Assembly: GCF_024661895.1 (NCBI RefSeq)
Contig: NZ_CP102453.1
Span: 1,302,001-1,366,000, forward strand
Source: Fundicoccus culcitae
GTDB taxonomy: Bacteria; Bacillota; Bacilli; Lactobacillales; Aerococcaceae
Direction of reading: 5' to 3'
Length of the DNA: 64,000 bases
The position numbers and the translations under genes were made by a program. The notes below the pieces were generated by a model, which worked only from the letters and a program-made list of their open reading frames with translations, did no database searches and was not told the origin of the DNA. Shown here piece by piece: positions 41,389-50,494 of this stretch; within the stretch, counting starts at the first letter, position 1; each line of letters starts with the position of its first letter.

Positions 41389-41898
41389 TCAATTTGCCCC
41401 AGAATACTCACTTGCATATGCATCTGAATTCTTAAAATGGGGAGCTGTATCTTTATTATCTTCTAAAAGAAAATAATTTCTGTATATCAAATTTGGAATT
41501 TTATTAACAAACTCATTTGTTGGAACATTTAATGAAGACCCACAATTACATCCTGAGTAAGTACATGTCGTTTCAGTATAAATACGCTCATATACTTCAT
41601 CTCTAACGACTCCTATTAAACCAGTTGGATTACTTCCCCATAAACCAGCTTGAATTTCTGAATTAATAAACGGTCGTTGAGATGTTTCTTCTCCAATCAA
41701 CACCATAACGACTGAAGAGTCCTGCAAAAATTCTTCTCTAATTATCCTCATGATTCTATCTTCCTCTAGATTAGTATCAATATCACCGTCCGATACTGAC
41801 TTATCAATAAACTCTCCCCCTTCTAACCCTTTTCTGATTATCTCATCCTTCAAGTCTTGTTCATTTTTATGATGATAACTAATAAATGTTTTATGCAT
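41389..41898 (-). CDS. ThsB-like TIR protein, 3' end replaced by IS sequence
   Basis: 169 residues from the ATG at 41898; GGAGTGGA is just upstream. The N-terminus HKTFISYHHKNEQDLKDEI, the strand SSVVMVLIGEETSQRPFINSE with Glu81, and GLIGVVRDEVYERI are those of ThsB/DUF1863 TIR-like proteins. The usual Trp before the Glu is Phe here. The last six residues (EYSGAN) come from the type B IS, which ends at 41410, so the native C-terminus is lost. How much is missing is unknown; the family is often 170-210 residues, so the core may survive. It follows the membrane-protein stop by one base. Confidence 0.7.
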   Translation of the reverse strand: MHKTFISYHHKNEQDLKDEIIRKGLEGGEFIDKSVSDGDIDTNLEEDRIMRIIREEFLQDSSVVMVLIGEETSQRPFINSEIQAGLWGSNPTGLIGVVRDEVYERIYTETTCTYSGCNCGSSLNVPTNEFVNKIPNLIYRNYFLLEDNKDTAPHFKNSDAYASEYSGAN

Positions 41899-41899
41899 T

Positions 41900-42697
41900 T
41901 TAATATCCACTCCACTTTTCTTTATCTAATCTAAATGTTTCGAGTATTTTTTCATCGGATAATTCTTTATTAAGTACTTTGAAATCTCTCACAATTTCAT
42001 CATACCTGTAGTAACAAGTCTGTACTATTTCAATTGTAGTTTCATGTACAACAATTTTTTTATCATTGGAAACAATTGAATCATCCTTCAAAATCTTTTC
42101 ATACCATCTTCTATAATCATTTTGATGATTAGTAAGAAATGTATTAAGAGTTTTCAAAATTCCGACTGACAAACTATATAAAGCTTCATCTTTCTCTCTA
42201 TCTAATAGCTCCAGATTTTCTCGAATAAATTTATAAGTACTATAATAAGAATCAAGAACCTCAGATATATTATCTTTATCCGGTTTAAAACAGAATAGAG
42301 ATCTCTTGGATTCTAAAAAAGAACCCACTGCTTTTTTAAATATTTCGCTTGATTTATCAAAAAATACATTTAGACCTCCAATATTGAAATTATCTATTCT
42401 AAGAGAATATTTTTTTCCCCAAAAACCATAAATAGCAAATCCAATTCCAAAAACTCCTAAAGATAGTAGTATCAATTTTAAAATTTCCATCAATGTATTA
42501 ATATAGTTACTAATGAAACCATTGTTGAAAAAATCAATTTCAGTGAGAATAATTGTAATTAGAAAAAATAAAATAAATATTAAAGTGCCATAAAATATTT
42601 TTGAATTAGATTTTATTCTTTCTTGTAAATGCTTATTACCTCCAAGTAGAAAAGTAAGTATACATATCATAACTACCCATAGTATTTCAATTTTCAT
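41900..42697 (-). CDS. Three-span membrane protein, effector candidate of TIR operon
   Basis: 265 residues. Hydrophobic spans lie at about 5-20, 35-54 and 69-92 (KLILLSLGVFGIGFAIYGF). A charged soluble part of about 170 residues follows, mostly helical (SEVLDSYYSTYKFIRENLEL). I recognise no family and see no Macro domain, which the membrane-type ThsA of type II Thoeris would have. It lies two bases after one TIR gene and one base before another. In signal-driven immunity the membrane part is often the killer that disrupts the envelope, with the soluble part sensing a nucleotide signal (inference only). Confidence 0.7.
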   Translation of the reverse strand: MKIEILWVVMICILTFLLGGNKHLQERIKSNSKIFYGTLIFILFFLITIILTEIDFFNNGFISNYINTLMEILKLILLSLGVFGIGFAIYGFWGKKYSLRIDNFNIGGLNVFFDKSSEIFKKAVGSFLESKRSLFCFKPDKDNISEVLDSYYSTYKFIRENLELLDREKDEALYSLSVGILKTLNTFLTNHQNDYRRWYEKILKDDSIVSNDKKIVVHETTIEIVQTCYYRYDEIVRDFKVLNKELSDEKILETFRLDKEKWSGY

Positions 42698-42699
42698 AG

Positions 42700-43641
42700 T
42701 TATAACTCTCCTTTATCTTTAATGTAATATCTTTCAATCTTTAACTCACTTTCTCCTGGAGGTAAACTTTTCACTTCATAAAGTGGTTTGTCCAAACTAC
42801 TAAAATATTCAATTTCAAACTCAACCCATTTAGATTGTTCAGAATTATCAGTTCTTATTAATAGTAAATTCTTTGATTGTTCCATTCTTACCTTTAAAAC
42901 CTCTTCAGTATAAACGTTAACAAATTCACGTTTTAAAAAATGATCATCAATACCCCAATCAATATAGCATGTTTTGTTATCTTGATTTAATTTTAAAACT
43001 ATATCTCTAACTATTATTTGATCTTTTAAACTATGTGAAACAAAAAAATCGTAAGTTTGTTTGTTATTTATTGCATCGCTTTGGAAGCGTTCATATAAAT
43101 CTTTTGGTCTCATTGAATCAAAATTAACTTTATCTAGTTGATAACTTTTTTTCTTACCTTTAAATCTCTTTCTTAATACTACATAATGTCCAAATTTTTG
43201 TAGATGATTGAATGCAAATTCTCTAATCTGATTATTCCTTTCAGAATCATTTAATTTATAAAAAAACTCATTCACCTCTTTTGTATCAAATTTTGATAAT
43301 TCTAGAGCAATCAACATTTTTTCTTGTGTGCTTATTCCTTTTGTGTGATATTTTTTTATATAATATCTCATATAAGAAGGATTAACATTTTGAGCATTTA
43401 TTTTGGCATTATTTATTCTGTCATATATTACTTTATTCTTTTTATATCTATATTCTTCTAATTCTGCTCTCTCTTTCTTTACTTTTTGCTCATCGTATTT
43501 TGCATTATATTTTTCTCTAACACCTACAGACAATATATTCTTAACTTTTTGTGATGAATAGAAGAACTTTTCTGGTGATTCAGGATTATATCTTTTCTTC
43601 TTTCCAATTGAAACTAAGTGATTATCTTTTTCACGATACAA
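42700..43641 (-). CDS. TIR-domain protein with unusual basic helical N-terminus, possibly 5'-frameshifted
   Basis: At least 313 residues. Residues 1-190 are lysine-rich and helical with no known domain. Residues 197-300 are a TIR fold: YDFFVSHSLKDQIIVRDIVL, then NLLLIRTDN and KWVEFEI with Glu276 as catalytic residue. The TTG at 43641 is a poor start. A better one is the ATG at 43807 after GAGGAG, which reads MAGEVKRKYTKESIQIRNGF and ends in another frame at a TGA near 43695. The frame of the TIR gene is open from just before that point (KTILNEYRRLFPFEWQWLV). One base change would join them into about 368 residues. First gene of the operon. Confidence 0.65.
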   Translation of the reverse strand: MYREKDNHLVSIGKKKRYNPESPEKFFYSSQKVKNILSVGVREKYNAKYDEQKVKKERAELEEYRYKKNKVIYDRINNAKINAQNVNPSYMRYYIKKYHTKGISTQEKMLIALELSKFDTKEVNEFFYKLNDSERNNQIREFAFNHLQKFGHYVVLRKRFKGKKKSYQLDKVNFDSMRPKDLYERFQSDAINNKQTYDFFVSHSLKDQIIVRDIVLKLNQDNKTCYIDWGIDDHFLKREFVNVYTEEVLKVRMEQSKNLLLIRTDNSEQSKWVEFEIEYFSSLDKPLYEVKSLPPGESELKIERYYIKDKGEL

Positions 43642-43807
43642 AGTTTGTCGTTCAACTAGCCATTGCCATTCGAATGGAAATAACCTTCTATACTCATTTA
43701 GTATAGTCTTTTGGTAATATTTGATAGATTTGATTTAACGGTCGTTTAAAACCGTTTCTAATTTGAATACTTTCTTTCGTATATTTTCTTTTCACTTCAC
43801 CTGCCAT

Positions 43808-44097
43808 TATCATACACTCCTCAATTTAATTAAACTTATATTTAATCAAAGCTTACTATATAAGTGCCTAGCTTTATTATGTTGCATTAATATTCACTAA
43901 TTAAACTATACAATTTCTGTATATATTTACCTCACCGGTTAGGTGCTAATCGCTTTCATTTCATAATGCAATGGTAACAATTTATACTGTTTTATTAATG
44001 CAAACTAGCTCTTTTACAATTGTATCATAGTAATGTGTTACTTTTCTATATTCGTTTAATCAAATTTTTTATTTTTAAAATTTGATTGAAATTCATT
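43808..44097. other. AT-rich stretch upstream of the TIR operon
   Basis: No gene seen. It would hold the operon promoter; no convincing pair of boxes was found. Confidence 0.3.
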
Positions 44098-44415
44098 GTC
44101 GAACGTCGCCACGACACTCACTCTACTATCTATTGTACACAATTTCGTAGAGGATATTGGCATCAAAGATTAGGCGGGAGTGTTCATGCCGATGCTATAA
44201 TAGACCGAATTGTTCATAGAGCGATTTGGTTTGAAACAGGTGCAATGAATATGTGAGAGAAATTAGGTCAAAATAAAGAAGTTGAAAAATAAAATTTTCG
44301 CCACGCTATATGCGTGGCTTTTTAATTGGACTCCAAATGCGAATAGGTTGCTCTCAAATGGCTATCGATTGCTCCGAACTAGCTTATAGGTGGGGCTGAA
44401 GCCGCGGAATAATCA
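44098..44415 (+). mobile_element. Right-end remnant of a type A IS21 element
   Basis: It matches the last part of istB and the right terminus at 46730-47042, ending GCGGAATAATCA at 44415. A TGA replaces the CGA codon in the istB tail. It abuts the intact element that begins at 44418. Confidence 0.8.
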
Positions 44416-44614
44416 CCTGATTATTTCGCGCTATCAGAGCACTCAATTCGCATTTGGAGTCCACCTGTGGATAAGTCAAATAATCGTAAAACGAAAATTG
44501 AATACGCTCTTTAGGACAACTGATTCATGGTTTGATTCCACTTAAGTTCCTGCTTTATGTATAGTTAAATTGGAAGTTTTATTACTTCCAAAATACATAA
44601 GGGAGGATATTTTT

Positions 44615-46174
44615 ATGTCCAGAAAAATACCTGTAAAGGTAATCATGCTGTATCGAGATCAAGGTTTATCTCGAAATATGATTGCTAAGTCACAAAATAT
44701 CAGTCGCAATTCAGTCAGTCAAGTGTTTCAAAGGGCTAGTCAACTAAATGTGTCTTTTCAAGACATCGAATCAATGTCTGAGAATCAAGTCTATCGTCTT
44801 TTTTTCCCAGATCGTTATCAATCGGAAGTAATGTATGCGCATCCAAATTACGAAGTGATTCATAAAGAATTACAGAAAGTTGGTGTCACTTTAAAACTTT
44901 TATGGCAAGAGTATACCGATAATTGTCGAAAATCGAACGAAATAGCTGTTGGCTATACAAAATTTTGTGAAGATTATCAAAAATATATCGATCAATATCG
45001 ATTAACGAATCACTTAGTACATAAACCAGGTGTTAGTGTACAAGTTGATTGGAGCGGCTCTCATTTGAAGCTAATAGATAGTAATACAGGGGAAATTACA
45101 CCTGTATATCTGTTTGTTGGTACGTTACCTTACAGTCAAATGACCTATGTTGAGCCTACTTTAGACACGAAAAGTGATACTTGGTTAAAGTGTCATGTAA
45201 ATATGTTTAGTTTTTTAGGTGGTAGTCCAATAAAGCTCGTTTGTGACAACTTAAAAACGGGCGTGATTACACATCCAAAAGAAGGTGATATTGTTCTGAA
45301 TCATCAATATGAAATGCTTGCCAATCACTATGTCATGGCCATTATGCCGACAAAAATTAGGAAGCCAAAACAAAAAGCAGCTGTGGAAGGGGCGGTTGGT
45401 AAAATAGCGACAGCTATTATCGCTACCTTACGCCACCAAGTTTTCCACTCGTTTCCAGAATTAAAAATAGCCGTAAGAGAAAAGTTAGATGACTATAACG
45501 CTAAACCATTTCAAACAAGGGAGGGTAGTAGAAAGCTCATTTTTGATAATAATGAAAAAGATAAATTAAGATCTCTACCAGTCGTTCCATTCGAAATTGC
45601 TGAATGGGTCTATGGACGTAAAGTAAGATATGATTGTCATATTGTTTTTCAAAAGAACTACTATTCTTGCCCCTACCAATATATAAGAAAAAGTGTTGAT
45701 TTAAAGGTAACAGATCAAATGGTTGAAATTTATTATCAACAAGAACGCATTGCTAGTCATCTTCGTTTTCCAATGTATAGAGAGTATGCTTATTCAACCC
45801 AAGTTGAACATACACCTGATTATTTTAATCAGCCGGAGTGGAATGACCAAAGAATTCTACGCTGGGCTCATAGTATTGGTCCTTGCACCTATAAAGTGAT
45901 TCAACGAATCTTTGAAAGTGTACAAATTAAAGAACAAGGCTATCAATCCTGTTTATCCGTTTTAAACTTGACGAAGAAATACTCAAAAGAACATCTTGAG
46001 ATTGCTTGTCAAATTGCTTTAGACAAAATTCATTCTCCGAGATATCGCCAACTGAATTCAATTTTATCAAGTAAAGTGAATAAAGGTTTCTTTGAACAAC
46101 AAACGAATCAACAACCGTCAAATATAGGGTACCTAAGAGGTCCAGAATATTATGGAGGGAACCAAAATGATTAA
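44615..46174 (+). CDS. istA: IS21 transposase IstA, type A
   Basis: 519 residues from the ATG at 44615 (GGGAGGA upstream); the start at 44570 has no site. The N-terminal HTH (MIAKSQNISRNSVSQVFQRA) binds the IS ends. The DDE core has Asp in VQVDWSG, Asp in VCDNLKTGV and Glu in AAVEGAVG. The C-terminus SNIGYLRGPEYYGG is typical of IstA. It overlaps istB by eight bases. All catalytic residues are present, so this is a likely active transposase and a possible source of trans activity for the dead type B copies, whose ends are similar. Confidence 0.9.
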   Translation: MSRKIPVKVIMLYRDQGLSRNMIAKSQNISRNSVSQVFQRASQLNVSFQDIESMSENQVYRLFFPDRYQSEVMYAHPNYEVIHKELQKVGVTLKLLWQEYTDNCRKSNEIAVGYTKFCEDYQKYIDQYRLTNHLVHKPGVSVQVDWSGSHLKLIDSNTGEITPVYLFVGTLPYSQMTYVEPTLDTKSDTWLKCHVNMFSFLGGSPIKLVCDNLKTGVITHPKEGDIVLNHQYEMLANHYVMAIMPTKIRKPKQKAAVEGAVGKIATAIIATLRHQVFHSFPELKIAVREKLDDYNAKPFQTREGSRKLIFDNNEKDKLRSLPVVPFEIAEWVYGRKVRYDCHIVFQKNYYSCPYQYIRKSVDLKVTDQMVEIYYQQERIASHLRFPMYREYAYSTQVEHTPDYFNQPEWNDQRILRWAHSIGPCTYKVIQRIFESVQIKEQGYQSCLSVLNLTKKYSKEHLEIACQIALDKIHSPRYRQLNSILSSKVNKGFFEQQTNQQPSNIGYLRGPEYYGGNQND

Positions 46175-46919
46175 TGCTGAAACAATACGTAAACTAAGAC
46201 AATTAGATTTAGATGGATTTGTAGATGCCTTAGAAATGCAGGAAATGAACATAAGCGCGCTTCAACTCACATTTGATGAAAGAATACAGTTAGCGACAGA
46301 TTCGCTTTATCAAGAGAAATATAACCATCGCGTTCAAGGTTTGATTAATCGGGCGAAACTTCGCTTTTCTGATGCTGATTTAGCTACTATCTATTATGAA
46401 AAACGGGACATTAATCGCGAAATTTTACAAGAATTAGGTCGTTGTAATTTTATCCATCAACAATTAGATGTAATTATGCAAGGATTTACGGGTTCAGGTA
46501 AAACATTTCTTGGGTGTGCTTTAGGTAAAGAAGCCTGTAAAAAAGAAATCCGAACACGGTACATTCGATTACCAGATTTATTAATCGAGCGGGACGAGGC
46601 GACTTTGAAAGACAAAGGAATAACAAATTTATTGAGAAAATATTCGAACTATGGACTACTAATCTTAGATGAATGGCTTCTCGATGACCTTGTAGAAGAT
46701 GATCTGAAATTCATTTTCGAACTGGTCGAACGTCGCCACGACACTCACTCTACTATCTATTGTACACAATTTCGTAGAGGAGATTGGCATCAAAGATTAG
46801 GCGGGAGTGTTCATGCCAATGCTATAATGGACCGAATAGTTCATAGAGCGATTTGGTTTGAAACAGGTACAATGAATATGCGAGAGAAATTAGGTCAAAA
46901 CAAAGAAGTTGAAAAATAA
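46167..46919 (+). CDS. istB: IS21 helper ATPase IstB, type A
   Basis: 250 residues from the ATG at 46167; the in-frame ATG at 46152 is inside the GGAGGG ribosome site region. Walker A is GFTGSGKTF and Walker B is LLILDEWLL. VERRHDTHSTIYCTQF carries the sensor region. IstB binds target DNA and stimulates IstA. It is followed by the element's terminator. Confidence 0.9.
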   Translation: MINAETIRKLRQLDLDGFVDALEMQEMNISALQLTFDERIQLATDSLYQEKYNHRVQGLINRAKLRFSDADLATIYYEKRDINREILQELGRCNFIHQQLDVIMQGFTGSGKTFLGCALGKEACKKEIRTRYIRLPDLLIERDEATLKDKGITNLLRKYSNYGLLILDEWLLDDLVEDDLKFIFELVERRHDTHSTIYCTQFRRGDWHQRLGGSVHANAIMDRIVHRAIWFETGTMNMREKLGQNKEVEK

Positions 46920-47204
46920 AACAATCGCCACGTTTTATGCGTGGCTTTTTAAGTGGACTCCAAATGCGAATAGGCTACTCTCAAATGGCTATCGATTGCT
47001 CCGAACTAGCGTATGGGTGAGTTTGAAGCCGCGGAATAATCAATTATATTTTGCATTGAAAGTCTGTAATTCATAAATCTCAATTAAGTGGTTATTTAAC
47101 CAACATAGAATTTTATTTTAACTACAGAACAGTGAACGCTTTCTTCATAAGTTAAACGAATCGAACAAAATGTTCATCTAGTAGTCACAATTATATTTGA
47201 ACAA

Positions 47205-47444
47205 ATTCCCGAACACCAATACCATCGTTGAGCGCATGCAATACTAAAAATGGCAGACACCTATTCCGACCAAAGATTAGATAAAGCCTGCCATTATGCA
47301 TTAGAACGCTCAACTGCCCCTAATTATCATCAAATTAAGAAAATTATTGACAGTCGTTTGTTCCAATCAAATTCTAACACGACTGAAACGGTTGAACAAT
47401 CTTACTTAAGAGGAGCGGATTACTATGATAAATCAAACCAATAG
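47205..47444 (+). pseudogene. istA: istA C-terminal remnant, type D
   Basis: Only the tail remains (from EHQYHR with a stop, then MADTYSDQRLDKACHYAL and SYLRGADYYDKSNQ). It overlaps the intact istB by 20 bases as in a normal IS21. The 5' part was removed near the type A right end at 47042. A diverged scar of the same kind lies at 9339. Confidence 0.75.
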
Positions 47445-48177
47445 ATTAGATAAGTTAATCTCTTACTTACGTCATATGCGATTACCTATTATGGCTGATC
47501 AATTACTGACACTATCACAAGATTCTAAAATAGAATCTAAAACGACACTGGATGTTTTAGAGGAAATTATTACAGAGGAATACCAATCTCGCTGCTTAAA
47601 TACGATTGCACGAAATTTGAAAACTGCTCAATTATCACAACCCAATGCGAATTTAGACCATATGAATTATGCTCCTGAACGGCGGATAAACCGATCTTTG
47701 ATTGAACAATTAAAAACGTGTCAGTTTATTCAAAATCACCACCATGTGATTATTCAAGGAGCGACAGGAACAGGTAAATCTTATATTGCGAATGCTTTGT
47801 GTCGACATGTGATTACACAAGGATATACTGCTCTATACACACGAATGATCGAATTATTAGCTGAAATAAACGACTCCGACTCAGAAGGTAGACTGGATAA
47901 ACTCCTTAAAAAGCTAGCTAAAGTAGATTTACTTGTCATCGATGATTTTTTACTGACAACAACTACGGAATTTGAACAAAAGTATTTGATGGAAGTCTTT
48001 GAGATACGTAGTCGAGGTAAGGCACTCGTTTTATCTTCTCAAATGAGTGATGTTGAATGGCATAAAAAATTAGGTGGTGGAGCTATAGCAGAGGCTATTA
48101 TTGATAGAGTCTCAAATAACTCCCATAGAATTATTATCAGTGGCGAATCATTAAGTCTTTGTAAAGGTCCAGAATAA
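47425..48177 (+). CDS. istB: IS21 helper ATPase IstB, type D (orphan)
   Basis: 250 residues, full-length. Walker A is QGATGTGKSY and Walker B is LLVIDDFLL. It lacks a functional istA in cis. It is distant in sequence from the A, B and C types. It ends 83 bases before a type B fragment. Confidence 0.85.
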   Translation: MINQTNRLDKLISYLRHMRLPIMADQLLTLSQDSKIESKTTLDVLEEIITEEYQSRCLNTIARNLKTAQLSQPNANLDHMNYAPERRINRSLIEQLKTCQFIQNHHHVIIQGATGTGKSYIANALCRHVITQGYTALYTRMIELLAEINDSDSEGRLDKLLKKLAKVDLLVIDDFLLTTTTEFEQKYLMEVFEIRSRGKALVLSSQMSDVEWHKKLGGGAIAEAIIDRVSNNSHRIIISGESLSLCKGPE

Positions 48178-48259
48178 TCCGATTCGATTGGTTCAAAAAA
48201 AACGTGATTTACCTGGTTCAGGATATCGCGTTTTTATGGTTTTTTAAGGACGACGTATA

Positions 48260-48516
48260 CACTGTATTCCGAGACACACCAACTAAACTTGATATTTGAC
48301 TTTGAGACAATCCGGCAAAGTGGTACCTGAGTATATCTTTGTATTTTTCCATAAAAAATACACCTCCATATAATTTTTGTAGACGATGTCTACAAGTGGA
48401 TTATATCGGAGATGGTATCGAAGTGGCTCATTTTGTCCAGAATCTATGGCTCTCTTTATGCAGATTGGTGGCTCAGTTAAAATCAGAATCATGGCTTCGC
48501 TGTGAAAGAATAATCA
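48260..48516 (-). mobile_element. Left-end fragment of a type B IS21 element
   Basis: It covers the terminus TGATTATTCTTTC at 48516 down to the HTH part of istA, with several differences from the two full copies. It cuts the integrase gene that begins at 48517. Confidence 0.8.
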
Positions 48517-48882
48517 ACTCCATTGTTTTTTACAATTCATGATGGTAAAAAGACTAGAATGAAACAAGGAACCGTTAATTACTTTTTGAAGAAGTATGCC
48601 CAAATCGTTATTAAAAGTGATTCTTTTTTTCCTATAAATTTACACGCTCATACACTTCGACATAGCATAGCTATGACAATGTACAATAATGGTATTCCAA
48701 TTTCTTATATTCGAGATTTTCTTGGTCATAAAAGTGTCGAGATAACTTCCATTTATGCACACGCAAATGAGGAAACTATATATAAAACTTTAGAATCTCT
48801 GGAAGAATTAAGGATTCCTGAACAGACAATGAAATGGAAGGACAAAGAAGATTATCTAATTGAATTTTGCGGTCTAGTTTAA
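48517..48882 (+). pseudogene. Tyrosine recombinase (integrase) C-terminal fragment
   Basis: About 121 residues are open from the IS junction (PLFFTIHDGKKTRMKQGTV). HAHTLRHSIAMTM holds the catalytic H-x-x-R. FLGHKSVEITSIYAHANEE holds the second His and the nucleophile Tyr. The N-terminal half, including the first Arg, is lost to the type B fragment. It marks a former integrative element. A large hairpin (AATATTATCCTCAA and complement, 48888-48955) follows and may be its terminator. Confidence 0.75.
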
Positions 48883-48971
48883 TTTAATAATATTATCCTC
48901 AAATAAATTTGAATTTTTATCATTAAAAACGAGAGTTATACCATAATTGAGGATAATATTTTTTTGAAGAT

Positions 48972-49391
48972 AATCCGTAGGCCGAGCGATCCTTGTTGGA
49001 ACAACAATTGTATGATAGTGATTCGCAAGATCTTCGTATGTACGGTTAATAATTAAATCAGACTGTGTATTTTTAGTCACACCACTCTTAAGATTGTCCG
49101 GCGTCATAACGATAGGAACTCCGTAAAAATACTGAAACATTTGAACATGACAATCAATCCAATTCATCATTCTTTGGTCATAACAAGCTAACGCGAAAGC
49201 GTATCCACTGAAAGGTAAAACGGCCACAAATAATGAGCCTTTAATAACTTCACCCGTGTCTGGATCAATCCATTGGGGTCGCTTTCCACACCAATCAATT
49301 TGTACAGAGTATCCAGCTTTATGATGGATAATATGACTGAAGGACTTTGTATCTAAGTGCTCTTTAAAATACTTCTTAAATTGAGTTAAAC
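48972..49391 (-). pseudogene. istA: istA middle part, type F (split by element C)
   Basis: It reads FKKYFKEHLDTKSFSHII, GYSVQIDWCGKRP with the first Asp, and PDNLKSGVTKN with the second Asp, then ends at ARPTD near 48972 before the catalytic Glu. Joined across the type C insertion to 52223-52574 it gives one continuous frame through the duplicated TTAAAC. The 3' end is missing. An apparent open frame running to 48874 is chimeric. Confidence 0.8.
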
Positions 49392-49524
49392 TGAATATTG
49401 CGGACGAATAGCTCCACCTGTGCGGACTTTAGCCCACTCAGTGCGGCGAATAACTCCATCAGTGCGGAAGATAGCTCCACCTTTCTGAACCATTCCAAAT
49501 TACATACTAATCAACAGAAAAGCT

Positions 49525-49562
49525 ACTAGTTTAGATACCGAACAAAACTAGTAGCTTATTTC
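49525..49562 (-). terminator. Terminator of the type C element
   Basis: AAGCTACTAGTTT pairs with AAACTAGTAGCTT and is followed by TT on the minus strand. The same hairpin is kept in the remnants near 26415 and 34600. Confidence 0.7.
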
Positions 49563-49742
49563 TTAATTTAATTCTTTTTCAATGTAACTAATGGCTAATC
49601 TAACCATTTCATCAGCAGATGGTTCATCTTTCTCCAAAAAATAAGGCAATAGTAGAGATTCTAATTCTTCCATGATAGAAGTTGGGAGATAACGGTGAAA
49701 ATAGTATCGAGCGATACGGTTTTCAACCTCTTCTGAAATCAT
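49563..49742 (-). CDS. Small third ORF of the type C IS21 element
   Basis: 59 residues. Its ATG overlaps the istB stop as TAATG. It reads MISEEVENRIARYYFHRYLP and on through EELESLLL to EMVRLAISYIEKELN. It is acidic, helical and probably cytoplasmic. The same ORF recurs in the remnants at 26241 and, decayed, at 34540. The family is unknown. IS21 elements normally carry only istA and istB. Confidence 0.6.
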   Translation of the reverse strand: MISEEVENRIARYYFHRYLPTSIMEELESLLLPYFLEKDEPSADEMVRLAISYIEKELN

Positions 49743-50494
49743 TAGAACACTCCTAAACCATGTCGTTCTCGCATTGAGACTTCACCATCAATCAGGATAT
49801 GATAAGAATTATGTACGATACGATCTAATATGGCATCCCCTAATTGGTCATTTTCAATCTTACCATGCCAGCCTTCTGGGCCAAATTGTGAACAAAAAAT
49901 GGTTGAAGACTTTCCTAAACGCGCTTCAATGATTTCTAAAACATGTACCGAATCCTCTTGGGTCAAAGGAGTTAATAACCACTCATCTATGATAAGCACA
50001 TTAATTTGCCGAAATTTTGTAACCAATTTACGGTAACTTCCATCAGCTAAATAACGGGCGACTTTTAATTCATCAATCAATTCAGGTAATCGAATATATT
50101 TAACAGTTTTAAATTGTCGGCAAGCTTGAACACCAAAAGCGTTCGCTAACCATGTTTTGCCATTCCCTGAGACTCCCATAAAGATAATATTCTGATTCTC
50201 TTCAATATACTTGCCAGTTGATAATTGTGTAAGCAACCCTTTATCTAAATGACGATCTGGATGATACTCAATATCTTCAATGCATGCGTTAGAATCACTA
50301 AAGGTAGCTTTCTTTACTAGGTTTTGTATTTTATTTGATTGACGACGTGAGTATTCAAAATCAACCATTAAATTAAGTCTCTCTACAAAAGACAAGTCTT
50401 GAACATCTCGATTATTAGATTGATTTTCATAAGCTTCAGCCATTCCGCTTAAACGCATAGATTTTAATTTATTGATTGTATTCTCATTTCTCAT
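49742..50494 (-). CDS. istB: IS21 helper ATPase IstB, type C
   Basis: 250 residues. Walker A is MGVSGNGKTW and Walker B is VLIIDEWLL. It overlaps istA by four bases (ATGA) and the small ORF by one. Complete. Confidence 0.9.
   Translation of the reverse strand: MRNENTINKLKSMRLSGMAEAYENQSNNRDVQDLSFVERLNLMVDFEYSRRQSNKIQNLVKKATFSDSNACIEDIEYHPDRHLDKGLLTQLSTGKYIEENQNIIFMGVSGNGKTWLANAFGVQACRQFKTVKYIRLPELIDELKVARYLADGSYRKLVTKFRQINVLIIDEWLLTPLTQEDSVHVLEIIEARLGKSSTIFCSQFGPEGWHGKIENDQLGDAILDRIVHNSYHILIDGEVSMRERHGLGVF

Larger units (their letters stand above)
38816..41410 (+). mobile_element. IS21-family element type B, copy 2 (inactive)
   Basis: Same 2595-base length as copy 1 and identical encoded reading frames, opposite orientation. 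The right terminus reads TGAGTATTC where copy 1 has TGATTATTC. It lies over the 3' end of a ThsB-like gene. A coordinate p here equals 71579 minus the coordinate in copy 1. Confidence 0.85.
44418..47042 (+). mobile_element. IS21-family element type A, apparently intact
   Basis: 2625 bases. The left end is TGATTATTTCGCG and the right end, read inward, is TGATTATTCCGCG. It carries istA and istB with a hairpin terminator at 46926-46950 (GCCACG and CGTGGC). No target duplication was found, perhaps because it sits beside another type A end. Confidence 0.8.

Noticed and set aside
30169-41410. Composite transposon with type B elements as ends
   Set aside because: Both copies are inactive, no outer target duplication was found, and the flanks do not match in either orientation. 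Only inversion or duplication is supported.
41900-42697. Membrane protein as type II Thoeris ThsA
   Set aside because: Its soluble part shows no Macro-domain motif that I can see, so I keep it as unknown.
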